A stretch of DNA of 64,000 nucleotides from the NCBI RefSeq assembly GCF_905147365.1, contig NC_056423.1, positions 12,380,501 to 12,444,500 on the forward strand, read 5' to 3'. The position numbers and the translations under genes were made by a program. Shown here one piece after another: positions 34,161 through 45,580 of the stretch (positions are counted from its first letter, which is position 1; each line of letters opens with the position of its first letter). This stretch comes from Aricia agestis (lineage: Eukaryota > Arthropoda > Insecta > Lepidoptera > Lycaenidae). Below the pieces are notes generated by a model. It had not been told where the DNA came from. It ran no database searches and was given only the letters and a program-made list of their open reading frames with translations.

Positions 34161-34391
34161 GGCCACGGCCACCGTCCTTAATTTCAGAAAGCTGAAAGTT
34201 TACCTGTTTGTGGCCCAGAGGTAAAAACGACCAGCAACTATGGAGTTTAAGTCGCGGTTAAGGGGGTGACAGACGTGCGACTAAGTGCGTACGCGGACTT
34301 ATTATGGCTCGACGATCTTAATCGCCTGTGTGTCAGCAAAGAGCCGCGAGCCGCGGGCCGCAAGCCGCGAGCCTAGGGACTGATGGTAATC
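34161..34391. other. Unassigned stretch
   Basis: Short GCCGCGAGCC repeats at about 34340-34375. No gene. Confidence 0.35.
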
Positions 34392-34510
34392 TTTTTTTTA
34401 TGAAACAAGGGGGCAAACGAGCAAACGGGGCGCCTGATGGAAAGCAACTACTGACGCCCATGGACACTCGCAACATCAGAAGAGCTGCAGGTGTGTTTGC
34501 GGCCTTTTGA
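34392..34510 (-). mobile_element. GS 3' fragment
   Basis: Only the 3' 120 bases of GS (GGGGCAAACGAGCAAACGGG to TTGCGGCCTTTTG), consistent with 5' truncation on insertion. Confidence 0.7.
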
Positions 34511-35122
34511 TGTTTTGATAATCCAGTGTAAGCGATTCTCGTGTGTCACCGACGCGAGCCGAGTAAGTTCCCGCGTACTTTAAGTTCGTACGTCTATCAG
34601 GCACTTTACTTTAGGAGGTATCCAGTTCTGAAGGTCTACATGACTTTAGAGAAAGAGTAACGCTCAATCTCATAGCTTATATTCTTCGCGGTAAGTGCAG
34701 GAATCTCGTCTTCCAGTGCCGGACATTTTTGACAGCTGCCAGACACCCTTAAACTTTCTTAAAGACTTTGAGGGTGTGTAGCAGTGGAAAGCAACTGTCC
34801 AAAATTTCCGCCACTAGAAGACTGATTCTAATGAAACTGGTCACTGTCACCGAAACCGGTGTGGAAGCCATTACCTCCTCTGGTGTCTGTCTCTTACTAT
34901 CAGGTGATCTGTCTGCTCGTTTTCCAGTTGCCCTATGGGACAACATTGTATGATGACTCATAAATATGTAAGCCCTTATTACGCCACATTACTATAACGA
35001 TATTCATAGCTGTGTTTGTCTTGTACCTCGTTAACTCGAAAACTAGATTTACGCGCCATCAAGTGAACAGTTTTAGACCTAGACCTTATTAGGTCCTTCC
35101 GTAAACAGACACTAGACTAGTA
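34511..35122. other. Unassigned, with SINE 2 and tail fragments
   Basis: A plus-strand SINE 2 tail (TCACTGTCACCGAAACCGGTG) lies at about 34840, followed by ATCAGGTGATCTGTCTGCTCG, a degenerate relative of the GS 3' end. ORFs here are readings of these. Confidence 0.4.
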
Positions 35123-35330
35123 TCTATACTAATTACTAATATTACTAATAATATTATAAATGCGAAAGTGTGTCTGTCTGTCTGTTACCACTTTACGCCC
35201 AAACGGCTGAATCGATTTTGCTGAAATTTTTTATAGAGATATTTTGAGTCCCGGGAAAGGACATAGGATACTTTTTATCCCAAAAAATGTACGGTTCCCG
35301 CGTGATAAATAAATTTGGAGCGTCATCTAG
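35123..35330 (+). mobile_element. HelA Helitron-like element
   Basis: TCTATACTAATTACTAATAT start, full body, end GAGCGTCATCTAG then T; part of the hairpin is deleted. Confidence 0.75.
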
Positions 35331-35413
35331 TATTTAATTTAATAGTTAATACACACTAGCCATATTATTATAAATAGCAAGTATAACGCAAAGGACAGAG
35401 GGCGCTACTAGCA

Positions 35414-36023
35414 TTTTTTTTTTGTTTTTTTTTTTTATGAAATAAGGGGGCAAACGAGCAAACGGGTCACCTGTAGGGTTGCCAGGTGAGTCACGAAAAA
35501 ATACCGGACAACCTCACAAGGGGGGGGGGGGGGGTTTGTTTGTATGGTAGGTCGCAAAAATAGTTTTTTTTTAATATTATTATTGCGGTTATAAAATTGT
35601 ATACTATAACTTACATACCGAAATAAAGGTACTAGGTACAAGTAACACCGACGTTCCTCAAAATACCGGACATTGTTCTGTCCGGTATGACCGTTTATTT
35701 TTTACCGGACATTCCTCGAAAATACCGGACTGTACGCTTAAATACCGGACATCTGGCAACCCTAGTCACCTGATGGAAAGCAACTTCCGTCGCCCATGTA
35801 CACTCGCAGCATCAGAAGAGCTGCAGGTGCATTGCCGGCCTTTTAAGAGGGAATAGGTTAATAGGGGAGGGTAGGGATGGGAAGGGAAGGGAAAAGGGGA
35901 GGATAGGAAAGGGAACTGGGCCTCCGGTAAACTCACTCACTCGGCGAAACACAGCGCAAGCGCTGTTTCACGCCGGTTTTCTGTGAGAACGTGGTATTCG
36001 TGCCGAAGCATGGCTCTCCCACG
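35414..36023 (-). mobile_element. GS element interrupted by a hAT MITE
   Basis: The GS sequence runs from the T-run to GGGTCACCTG, is broken by the element at 35475-35764, then resumes GTCACCTGATGGAAAG and continues to CTCCCACGT. The GS copy itself sits in an NM relative (AGAGGGCGCTACTAGCA on the left, AAATAATCCGACC on the right). Confidence 0.85.
35475..35764. mobile_element. hAT-like MITE, exact 8-bp duplication
   Basis: GTCACCTG is repeated exactly on each side (35467-35474, 35765-35772). Inverted termini TAGGGTTGCCAGGTG and the mirror of CATCTGGCAACCCTA. Several internal ATACCGGAC copies in both orientations lie near the ends, as expected of transposase-binding subterminal repeats. Also a G-run at 35520-35534. 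No transposase. Confidence 0.9.
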
Positions 36024-36145
36024 TATATAAGCTATAAAGTATAAACTATAAAGTAAATAATCCGACCAAATCAATGTTGCACACGTCATATCAAAATATT
36101 GACAGAAACGTTGTCACACGTCGAACAAAACTTCTCGTTTACTGG

Positions 36146-36469
36146 TTTTTTTTTTTTTATGAAATAAGGGGGCAAACGAGCAAACGGGTCACCTGATGGA
36201 AAGCAACTTCCGTCGCCCATGGACACTCGCAGCATCAGAAGAGCTGCAAGTGCGTTGCCGGCCTTTTAAGAGGGAATAGGGTAATAGGGGAGGGTAGGGA
36301 AGGGAGGGTAGGGAAGGGAATAGGGTAGGGGTTAGGGGATTTTGCCTCCGGTAAACTCACTCACTCGGCGAAACACAGCGCAAGCGCTGTTTCACGCCGG
36401 TTTTCTGTGAGAACGTGGTATTTCTCCGGTCGAGCCGGCCCATTCGTGCCGAAGCATGGCTCTCCCACG
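36146..36469 (-). mobile_element. GS SINE-like element inside NM
   Basis: Full-length minus copy. Left flank AACTTCTCGTTTACTGG and right flank GGTGCTGCCTCTAACGTG are adjoining parts of NM, so the insertion splits an NM copy. Confidence 0.8.
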
Positions 36470-36684
36470 TATAAACGGTGCTGCCTCTAACGTGAAAACA
36501 TTGCAGTAATATAATATTATTGGCGCTTGTGTCCGATTTTTAACTGATTAGTGCTAAAGTACTTGACTCTGTGTGTGTTTATGACTCAGTAATCAAGTAT
36601 TTCTCAAGTGACTGACAATTTTAAGTCACTCAAAACTTTGAACGTCAAGTCGCTACAAATCCATAGTCCATAATATCATTATCA
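36470..36684. other. NM right part and unassigned sequence
   Basis: 36475-36520 completes the NM copy (GTGAAAACATTGCAGTAATA). The rest is unassigned. Confidence 0.45.
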
Positions 36685-36877
36685 GCTACTAACATTATAA
36701 ATGCGAACGAGTGTCTGTATGTCTGTTACCACCTTACGTCCAAACCGCTGAATAGATTTTGCTTAGTTAAATTCGGTTAGGCGATACTTTGGAATCCCGA
36801 GGAAGGAGAAGGGTTATCTATATCCCAGGATAATGTACGGTTCCCGCGGAATAGACGAAGTTGCAGGCGTCAGCTAG
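36685..36877 (+). mobile_element. HelA Helitron-like element
   Basis: AACATTATAAATGCGAACGAG start, end TTGCAGGCGTCAGCTAG then T. Confidence 0.7.
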
Positions 36878-37532
36878 TTGGGTACAAATAGACCGGTACT
36901 ACCATTGTCGGTCAAGCGAACCAAAAACTTGACCCCAACTTTTATTGTCACAGCGGAACCGATTTACAGGTCGGCCATTAAATAGAAAGTATGACACAAT
37001 TGTTTTTCCAACATCGTCGACCTTTTGGATCTTATTGCTATGATAATAAAGTCGAAGTATGTTCATCGACTTTACCCGGGAATCGTACGTTCTCAATTAT
37101 TTTGTCGTTTTTCGGATAATTTTCGGCCTAGACCACCGGTTCAGGAACACATAAGAACAAAAAGTAGTTGCTTTTGCATAAAGTGACCCGTATGCTCGTT
37201 TGCCCCCAAATTTATAAAAAAAAATAAAAAACATAAAACGCGGCTAGCGAACACTCAGCGTTAGAGCGTCCTTGGTGAAAATGGACCTTTCAAAAATCGT
37301 ATAAATTTTATTATAAAATCTAGGTCATCCAAGGCACCATAGCTGTTACCTGATAACCTACACCAGTCCCCCCACACAGAGTCTTATCATTATCACCTGA
37401 GGAACCTTGCTCCATTCTCGCGGCCCTGAGATGTTTGAATTACAAAACACCACAGTATTTGAACATTACCCGCTAACAATCGCTTGTGATGAAAAATGTC
37501 CTATGGTGGATAAGGTTATTTACTCAAAACTG
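36878..37532. other. Unassigned, with a GS tail fragment
   Basis: A plus-strand GS 3' fragment at about 37180-37230 (GTGACCCGTATGCTCG to A-run). No gene. Confidence 0.4.
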
Positions 37533-38073
37533 AACTTATAGACTGTGAAAGTAGCTGCGCCAAAAGAGTTACTTTTGACTTCTATGTTTTTATGGGAAAT
37601 GCTCCCAATGCTAAGTCATGAATTTTTCTCAATTTTCAAGCTTTAGCGCTGCTACTTTCACAGTAAACTCTATACTTATTATGAGGAATACATACACATA
37701 CTAAAGAATGATCACTTTGTTTTTTTACACCCTGGGGAGCGAAATTAGAAATAATCAAAGAAATAGACCGTACATTTTTTAGTCCCCATGTAGATATCCT
37801 AATTAAGGAAGAATCGTTTAGCCCACATCCCTTTCCTCTATCAACTCCGGATCAATACAAAGTTATGTAACATACAGATATAATACGTATGATAACAATC
37901 ATTATACTAACAAACTTATATTCAATAAACAGATATAGATCTTTCGTATATAATGCGTAAGTTAAATTTTTTTCTCTTAAACAGGATGTAAAAAAACTAA
38001 GTGATAATACTTTGGGTTGGTATGTTTCTCGTGTATAGAGTTCACTGTGAAAGTAGCAGCGCTGAAAGATAAA
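37533..38073. mobile_element. TM MITE fragments
   Basis: 37533-37735 is a TM copy lacking its left terminus (ends TTTTTTACACCCTG). 37983-38073 is a TM left arm (CAGGATGTAAAAAAACTAAG to GCAGCGCTGAAAGAT). Confidence 0.6.
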
Positions 38074-38093
38074 TGCCGCATGATAAAATTTAA

Positions 38094-38526
38094 GGGGGCG
38101 ACTAACCCAAAATTTTCGATATTATAATTCATTTTCATACTTGAAAATAAGCCCTAAATTGTTTCATTTTCTAAAATTAGATACTACATTATATTTCCAA
38201 GAATTCGATCTGAGCAAAAACACGATATTCTAACATTTTCTCGATAGAAAAAAATCACAAGGATGCATCTAATTTTCACGAATTTTTCATTTATTGCTAT
38301 AGCCGTGCATTGAACTAAGTTAATATTTTAACACATTGTATAAAATTCAATTATTGAGAAACCGACCTAGCGAATTTTTAAAATGTTGCATATTTATCGA
38401 GTTATTGAAAAAAAAAAACTAATTTGGCAATGAATCCGCGTCGTCCTTTTTCACATGGCATATGAAAGACGGGCGTGAGTGTAAAGAGAGGAGGACGCTG
38501 TTTGATTTTTTGGGTTAGTCGCCCTC
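38094..38526. mobile_element. TTAA-flanked element, 433 bp
   Basis: Inverted termini GGGGGCGACTAACCCAAAA and the mirror of TTTTGGGTTAGTCGCCCTC, flanked by TTAA (38090-38093, 38527-38530). TTAA suggests piggyBac-type insertion, but the GGG start (not CCC) is atypical, so TAA/Harbinger-type insertion is an alternative. No ORF inside. Confidence 0.7.
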
Positions 38527-38569
38527 TTAATATGAGCATAACCCCTGGCTATGCAGTACCTATGCGTTA

Positions 38570-38870
38570 GGCCCTGCAGTGGGCCTAACAGCCATGCACT
38601 GAAGCCTTTAGAGGCATCCGCTGGCAGAGTCGCGGTTGTGTATTCCGCGTAGGTATCCCGTGGCTCTGCCTTAAGCGGAAGAGCAGGAACACCGTTGGGG
38701 TTTTAGTGGGTATGCCCGGGCGCGGCTCTCCGCCCCCAGGGAGTCCCACATACCCCGGTAGCTCTCCCCAGACTGCCGAGGATGCGCAAAACGCATTTCC
38801 CCAACAAAAAAAAGGCCCCCTTCAGGAAATTTGAGGCCATTTTGACATTGTAATATCATATTACGCATAG
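38570..38870 (-). mobile_element. GC-rich repeat, possible LINE 3' end
   Basis: AGGAACACCGTTGGGGTTTT and AGGGAGTCCCACATACCCC recall 3' untranslated ends of insect LINEs; this rests on memory and not on a search. The minus-strand 89-residue ORF has no domain. Confidence 0.4.
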
Positions 38871-38894
38871 GTCGGACCAGACGGCGCTTCTGTT

Positions 38895-39480
38895 CTAGCA
38901 CACACAGTAAACAGCCTGACCAAAATCCGACATGTTGCACACGTCATATCAGAATATTGACGGAAACGTTGCATATCAATTGTCAAACGTCGAACAAAAC
39001 TTTGTGTTTAGGGCCGACCCACACGTACCACAACCACACGACATCGCAACGACAAAATGTCGTCGAGCAGTGGTTACGTGTGAATGGTGTCGCTGCAGCA
39101 TTTTGTAGTTGCGTTATGGCACCGACAAAATGCCGACGTGGTTGCGTTGACGCCAGTGGTTGCGATGTGGTTATATACGAAAGTCAATGAAACGGAGGGG
39201 GGAAGAGCGCGGTGTGCGGGCACTGTCGTTGCATCGACGCAACGTTGTGGTTGCGATGTGGTTGCGATGTGATCGGCCGTGGTTGCGTCTGACAAGTTAT
39301 CTGACAAGTGGTCGACAACGACTGCAAAATGTGGTACGTGTGAATGGTCCAGTTCATTTACAATAGGAAATATACGCCCGACCACGTGGTGTGGTTGTGG
39401 TACGTGTAGGTTGGCCCTTAATGCTGGTGCTGCCTCTCGCTTGAATAAATTGCAGTCATATGATGTGCATCCTATGGTAA
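38895..39480. mobile_element. NM element split by a Harbinger-like MITE
   Basis: Left part 38895-39010 (CAAAATCCGACATGTTGCAC to AACTTTGTGTTTA) and right part 39421 onward (ATGCTGGTGCTGCCTCTCGC, GAATAAATTGCAGTCATATG) are contiguous NM sequence. Confidence 0.75.
39011..39417. mobile_element. Harbinger-like MITE, TTA duplication
   Basis: Inverted termini GGGCCGACCCACACGTACCA and the mirror of TACGTGTAGGTTGGCCC; TTA on both sides (39008-39010, 39418-39420). The inside is a degenerate array of GTGGTTGCG/GCAACCAC motifs in both orientations, which leaves long spurious ORFs on both strands. Confidence 0.8.
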
Positions 39481-39487
39481 GATGTAC

Positions 39488-40013
39488 TTTTTTAGGGTTC
39501 CGTACCTCAAAAGGAAAAAACGGAACCCTTATAGGATCACTTTGTTGTCCGTCTGTCCGTCCGTCCGTCTGTCAAGACCCTTTTTCTCAGGAACGCGTGG
39601 AGGTATGAAGCTGAAATTTATATCAATTACTCAGGTCTACTGTCCCTTGAAGCTGTGAAAAAATCAAACTTCTAAGCCAACGCAATCAAAAGATACAGCC
39701 GTTTATGCCGCAAATTTTCGACACTTGCAAGGGAATCAAAACCTACAGGGTGCTTCCCGTGAACTCAGAATCTTGAAATTTGGTACGAAGCAACGTCTTA
39801 TAGCATAGATAAAGGAATAATTACGAAAACCATAAATTTTTAGTTACAACACATAATATATTTTTTTTTAATAATTTTAAACTTACTACCCATTTCCTCA
39901 TAAACGCGTAGAGGTATTAAATTGAAATTCATACCAAATACTCAGGTCTATAATACCTTTAAGCTGTCGGAACCCTTGGTGCGCGAGTCCGACTCGCACT
40001 TGGCCGGTTTTTC
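39488..40013 (+). mobile_element. AGGGTTCCGTA repeat with terminal hairpin
   Basis: Begins TTTTAGGGTTCCGTACCTC, contains GTCCGTCTGTCCGTCCG, and ends with a strong hairpin (GTGCGCGAGTC/GACTCGCAC, 39979-39999) plus TTGGCCGGTTTTT. Widespread in lepidopteran genomes by my recollection. Superfamily uncertain. Confidence 0.65.
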
Positions 40014-40494
40014 TGTGATGATTTTCATTACAATCATGCCGTATGGTGACTCCTCAAATTTCACATATTCGTACATGACCAACTCTACTACGAGTACTAT
40101 TTATGTCACAAAGCACGCCGCTCCTCAACTGATCTCATCACACAGATTCAGCTACTATTCACAGATGTTTTACCTCTGGATCTCTATGATAATGTACCTT
40201 GTTTCGTCGTCATAAAGCCCTGTCAGGTGTAATATAACACTGAATGGTCTTAGAATGTTTTTGGTTACGTCACCTCAAGGCAACTGTTTTGACAGCACAT
40301 CCGTATTTCAAGGGCCATTTACAGGTGTCCTGCCTGCAGGATTGTTTAATACTACTAGTGAATAGAACCTGTCGTGGGTTCGATTCCCGCGTTGGAAACA
40401 TAAAATGTTAACGATGTCATAATATCAAATCCCATTGATTTCGAACTTTAATTGATACTAAAATTAGCGAAAGCATCTTGGCTAATAATAGTAA
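40014..40494. other. Unassigned, with a SINE 2 head fragment
   Basis: A tRNA-like B-box piece (GTCGTGGGTTCGATTCCCGCG) lies at about 40373-40393. The ORF at 39922-40215 shows no domain. Confidence 0.4.
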
Positions 40495-40908
40495 CTAGCT
40501 ATTTGACCGAGCTTTGCTCGGTATTCGATAAAACACGAATAAAATGACATTTAATAAAAAATATCCCCAGCTAGATCGATTTATCGCCCCCGAAACCACC
40601 TATATACTAAATTTCATGAAAATCGTTGGAGCCGATTCCGAGATTCCAATTGTATAATATATACAGTGTGTAACAAAAACAAGTGATAATACTTTAGGGT
40701 GTGTACGTGTTCCTTGTGGGCAAGGGCCCGAGCGTCACATGTTTCCCCATACAAAAGTGAAAAAAAATTTTGGTCTTTCAGCGCTGCTACTTTCACAGTG
40801 AACTCTCTACAAGGAACACGTACACACCCTAAAGTATTATCACTTATTTTTGTTACACTCTGTATACATAATATAATATACAAGAATTGCTCGTTTAAAG
40901 ATATAATA
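40495..40908 (-). mobile_element. HelB element split by a TM MITE
   Basis: Opens CTAGCTATTTGACCGAGCTTT (intact hairpin CCGAGCTTTGCTCGG). The 5' region is interrupted by the TM at 40664-40862 and resumes ATACAAGAATTGCTCG. Confidence 0.8.
40664..40862. mobile_element. TM MITE, left-arm deletion
   Basis: CAGTGTGTAACAAAAAC to TTGTTACACTCTG between TA and TA. The left arm is deleted between TTCCTTGT and GGGCAAGGGCCC. Confidence 0.8.
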
Positions 40909-40924
40909 TAATGTACTTATAGTA

Positions 40925-41380
40925 ATGGAATATTACTGCAATATGGCAGCACCAGCATAGACAGTAAATAAGAATTTTTGTTCGACGTTTTTTTTTTTTT
41001 AATGAAAGAAGGGGGCAAACGAGCAAACGGGTCACCTGATGGAAAGCAACTTCCGTCGCCCATGGACACTCGCAGCATCAGAAGAGCTGCAGGTGCGTTG
41101 CCGGCCTTTTAAGAGGGAATAGGGTAATAGGGGTAGGGATGGGAAGGGAAGGGAATAGGGGAGGATAGGGAAGGGAATTGGGCCTCCGGTAAACTCACTC
41201 ACTCGGCGTGAAACAGCGCAAGCGCTGTTTCACGCCGGTTTTCTGTGAGAACGTGGTATTTCTCCGGTCGAGCCGGCCCATTCGTGCCGAAGCATGGCTC
41301 TCCCACGTTTGACAAAGTTTCTGTCAATATTCCTGATTTGGTCGGATTGTTTGCTGTACGTCCTTTGCGTAGTATTCATT
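40925..41380. mobile_element. NM element split by GS
   Basis: NM reads CAGCACCAGCATAGACAGTA to TTGTTCGACG, is broken by the GS copy (40988-41307), then resumes TTTGACAAAGTTTCTGTCAAT to TTGGTCGGATTGTTTGCTG. Confidence 0.75.
40988..41307 (-). mobile_element. GS SINE-like element
   Basis: Full-length minus copy. The CGGCGAAACACAGCGC block is altered to CGGCGTGAAACAGCGC, making a longer local hairpin. Confidence 0.8.
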
Positions 41381-42442
41381 ATCTGTATAATATACTAAAA
41401 AAAAAACTATAATACCTACCTGCATAAAGATGCAGGTCAATAACCTGTCACAGCTGATTGCATAATATTGTTAGGCATAATATTTGCTTTACGGCATTAT
41501 CGTTTTACGATAAAGTCCTTTAATTAGAATTAAAAAAAAATTTGCTTTACCTTTTGAAATCAGCTGTTCCCGCAAGATTAAAGGCCTAAAGGCTAAAAAC
41601 TTTGAGTATTTTTTTGAGCTGATGAGTCACGAAAGTAATTTTTTAGTATACTTACTTAATTCTTAAAATTTTAAATTTTAATAATAATTGTATTAAAATA
41701 GTTCTTTCAGCACTGCTACTTTCACAGTAAACTCTATAGAGTATAGACACAAACACATCCTAAAATATTATCACTTTGTTTTCTCTGTATACTTACCTTT
41801 AAAATGAACTAAAAAGATAGAAAAAAGCTAGACAACAAACATAAAATGTTGTATTTACTTCCGAATAATAATGAATGTTTTGGCCTGACCGCAGTCGGAT
41901 AATACAGCTATGTTACATAGTAGTTCTGTATGAATGAACACAGAATATTGAATAACAGACAACAATAAGCAATACATCAGAATAATGTTCCTCTCTATAC
42001 ACAAATGAGAGAAAGATTATCTTTAACGACCTTAGGAATTTAAAAACAGCTTTTAGGTATGGCAATAGTCAATGCATCTATTTGGCAAAAAAAACGTAAG
42101 AAAAATGCGGCGTTAACGAAAAAATATGGTCCCAAAATACAAATGACCACGATTTTTGATATGCCAAGATATAACAGTTATAAATAAAATGTATTTTATT
42201 CGTTGGACAAACGCTTGTGTGTGTAAAAAATTCGCGTTTCACCCCCGTAATCTGCCTTCAAAAATTAGAAATTTTTGACAGGGTATTCTTGAATGAAAAT
42301 ATTATATCAAAGGAATGAATGAACCACAGTTCCTGAGCTTAGTTCAAACAACTTTAGCTATATAATAGATAGCACGTGTTCGATATGGCACAGAAATCGG
42401 AACGCGGAAGTACTGCAATCGCTTTAGAGTTCAAAAGCTTAC
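41381..42442. other. Mostly unassigned; one TM fragment
   Basis: TM right arm at about 41700-41790 (TCAGCACTGCTACTTTCAC to TTCTCTGTATA). No gene. Confidence 0.4.
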
Positions 42443-42700
42443 CTAGCAAGATTTTATGAATGAATATGCGCGCACGCGCATCGCACCATTGACACATCTC
42501 ATTCACAAAAAAAAAACATAACAACACTTCCAAAAAAAAATTAAACTTCCAAAAACAAAAATCACAGCACAACACTCGCGCCTTTTTTTTAAATTCGAAC
42601 GCGCCAAATTTTCGTCCGCTTTTTTTTTAATTTTCGTGTGTACGCACAGCGCGCGCGGACCGCACAGAGTAACTGTCCGTCCGTCTGTCCCTCTCTTGTT
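42443..42700 (-). promoter_or_regulatory. Candidate promoter and untranslated first exon
   Basis: On the minus strand this region has alternating GCGCGC-rich and T-rich sequence (CCGCGCGCGCTGTGCG, GATGCGCGTGCGCGC) and ends in a good splice donor: TTGCTAG|GTAAGC at 42443/42442. CpG enrichment with T-tracts is typical of insect 5' exons. No repeat family matches by eye. No downstream acceptor or coding exon could be tied to it. An alternative is a CpG-rich repeat that I do not recognise. Confidence 0.3.
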
Positions 42701-42779
42701 GCGTAACCCTAACGGGTCATAGAGTAATGGCTGTGTACAGAACGGTATGCCCATATTTGCTATCCGCCTACCGTGGAGG

Positions 42780-44271
42780 CTTAACTGATATTAGTTTTGA
42801 CTATTAAGGTTGTTAATAACACTTTAGAAGGTGAAGAGTAGTGTGTTAGTAAGTATAATTATTATTATTTACGTATTAAAACAATAAAAAGCCAAGAAAG
42901 CCCTTTAATAATTTTCTGAAAATTGCTTTTATTTACTATGAAATTAAACCAAGGTACAAAACAACCCTGTAAAAGATACTCTTAGAGAATTTCAGAGATT
43001 TTTAAGCGAAAAGTTGTCGACATAATTTCTTGCAATAAAAAAACTAAATGTCAAACAAAAGCGTGTCATTGACCCGCGCTAATTATATTTAATGCAGGCA
43101 ACACTCGTAATTAAAGCGCACTCGTGAAGTGAGCAGGCTCACTGTAATCTTCAGACTTATAATTAGAGAGAAATTGACAGGGTTTTCATTAAAATTATTA
43201 ACCTAATAATCTAGCTTCGTGATTACTGTATAAACCAAAAAAAATGGTTTGTATATAATAATACTTGTAAATAGGCTACAATTCGAAGAGAAAAAATAAG
43301 CTTCCGAAGCTATTTAAATATACTTTTAAATCCTATGCTGTCCTAAATCCCAGTGTAGGTTTCCTCTACTTCTCCTTCAAATAATATACACGTTTTATTA
43401 TTTGATACTCTAATTTATTTAAATTTTATTCCCTAAAATGTTTGACTTTATTAGGGTTCATTTTTAGAAACAACCAACGAAAAGCTTGTTTCTTATTAAT
43501 ATAGAGACCACACGAACACGGTATTCTACTATGAATAAATGAATAATTTAAACATCTTCATCCGATGGCTAACAATAAAAAAATAATTGCCTTCTTTGGC
43601 GCCAAAATATCTAACGCCTACACGAGCGCGCCTTTTTTTACGTCAAAGTCAAGGCGCCAACTGTCAAACCCGTTTCGTGCCAGTGCACTTGTCAAGTAGG
43701 CGTGTGCATAGATTAAAAATAATTACAGCCTTTTGTATAGCACCGATGCTTATCAATTTTTGTTGTTAAATTATAAACAAGTATTTAAATTCAATAATTA
43801 CCCATTATGCACCGTAATATTATCAAATTTTAATTGCTATACCAGTTAATAATGATTCATTACTTTCGAATAGAAAAATAATACCCCCATCATTGCATAG
43901 AATTTTAAGTGATAATTCTGTACCTCATAACCTCTATAATATTAGCTTTTGCCCGCGGCTCCACCCACGTTTCTACAGTATTCCACAGATTTTTTTTAAG
44001 AAAAAGGTAGTCTTTGTATTACAAAGCAGCTACTACCAACTACCTAATCTTTATGTACCAGAGCTTTCACACACTCATCAATAGTTTTTGGATGAAAGAG
44101 TAAAAGCAATAAATCACTTTCATAGTAGTAGCATTCGGTAGATACATAACACCATAACGAAGAGATAAAAATCTCTATTTCTCGTTAGAATTTGAGCCGG
44201 CGACCGCAACGCATATCTTGCTCAACATACCAAGACACTACACAGTAAAATACCAGTGTCAATCAATGTTA
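42780..44271. other. Long unassigned stretch
   Basis: Paired GGCGCC motifs at about 43599 and 43653, and a decayed Helitron-type end (TTTTGCCCGCGGCTCCACCC) at about 43948. The ORFs at 43587-44084 show no domain. Confidence 0.4.
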
Positions 44272-44480
44272 TCCATACTAATATTATAAATGCGAAAGTT
44301 TGTCTTTCTGTCTACCTGTTACATCTTCACGCCGAAACCGCTAAACCAATTTAGCTAAAATTTGATATGGGTATACTTTGAGTTTCGCTTAAGGGCATAG
44401 GATATTTTTTATCTCGTAAAAATGAACGGTTCCCGCGCAATAAAAATTTTTGGCGCAACGGAGTTACGGGCGTTATCTAG
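44272..44480 (+). mobile_element. HelA Helitron-like element, complete
   Basis: TCCATACTAATATTATAAAT start; hairpin GCGCAACGGAGTTACG; GGCGTTAT; CTAG; T. Insertion between A (44271) and T. Confidence 0.85.
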
Positions 44481-45061
44481 TTGACTATATCGATAACCTT
44501 CACATCTATCGAACAAGATTTGAGCCTAAGTCTCCGAGGTCAAACGTCGACCTTAAATGATCATTAGCAAAAAATCAAGTTCTTTATCAAGGTGATCATT
44601 AAACTTTAAATCAGTATATGCCTATCAAAATATACATTAGGTAATATAATAATCTTTAATTAAATCTTGGACACTGTGTATTTTTTTATCGTATAAAAGT
44701 GACAGCTGTCAAAAATGGTGTTCATTTCCAGATATAACTTTTGATCGAATTTGATCAAAAAATAGATTAGGTATTCAACGGGTTAAAAAACGAATTAATT
44801 GCTAATTATATTCGAAATATGAATTTTAAAATTGTTCTTTTTTACAGCTATAGTAATATTATAGCAAAATTAATCGGTGGTTCGGATGTGACCTGTGACC
44901 TTTTAAGGGCTCTGGAATCTGGAAGAAGGCTAAAGGTCAAGAGATACTAAGTGACCTTTTAACGATGTTTTGCGGTATTTTAGCGGGAAATGGACTACAA
45001 TTATTGCGGGAGATTTCTTAAGACGAAAGAAATGAATATCATCGTAACTTTTTAAAATTAC
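44481..45061. other. Unassigned AT-rich stretch
   Basis: No gene or named repeat. Confidence 0.35.
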
Positions 45062-45366
45062 TTTTTTCGAAGTTTTTAAGTATGAGTGAAAGTACTCTCC
45101 TCCTTTTTGGAAGTCGGTTAAAAAGTAGCCAAAGTTACACCTTACTACATCAGATATCTACCAAAAAAAGTCCTGGCAAAATAGGTCCAGCCGTTTCAGA
45201 GATTAGCCGGAACAAACAGACAGACATACAGACAAAAATTGTAAAAAATGTTGTTTTGGTGTATGTATCGTTTATAGATTCATATGCATGTAGTAAAAAA
45301 CGGTTCTTTCAATATTACAAACAGACACTCCAATCTTATTTATGTATATAATATAGATGTATAGAT
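45062..45366 (-). mobile_element. HelD-like element
   Basis: Shares ATTAGCCGGAACAAACAGAC and AAAAACGGTTCTTTCAATAT with the other HelD copies and closes ATAGATGTATAGA. The 3' side differs (CCTCCTTTTTGGAAGTCGGTT) and lacks the CTAG end. Confidence 0.65.
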
Positions 45367-45580
45367 TAGTGAAAATGAACAAATACTTAATGTTGTTACT
45401 AAATCATTATTTCCTACTTAGCAATTAGTTAAAGTATCACCATAACCGATCCATCCATTAACATTTTACATAATGTATGAAATAGTGGGCATTGTGCGTG
45501 GTTCCGGGTTCGGTGCCCAGTTCTCGGTATCAGGGATATTGTCCAAGGATTATTGTACAATGTACATCTAATACAATATA
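45367..45580. other. Unassigned stretch
   Basis: No gene seen. Confidence 0.3.

Noticed and set aside
38671..38940. 89-residue minus-strand ORF as a gene
   Set aside because: Lies in GC-rich sequence that looks like a LINE-type 3' end; no domain.
39074..39385. 103-residue ORF with histidine- and threonine-rich repeats
   Set aside because: Product of the GCAACCAC array within a MITE; open frames occur on both strands for this reason.
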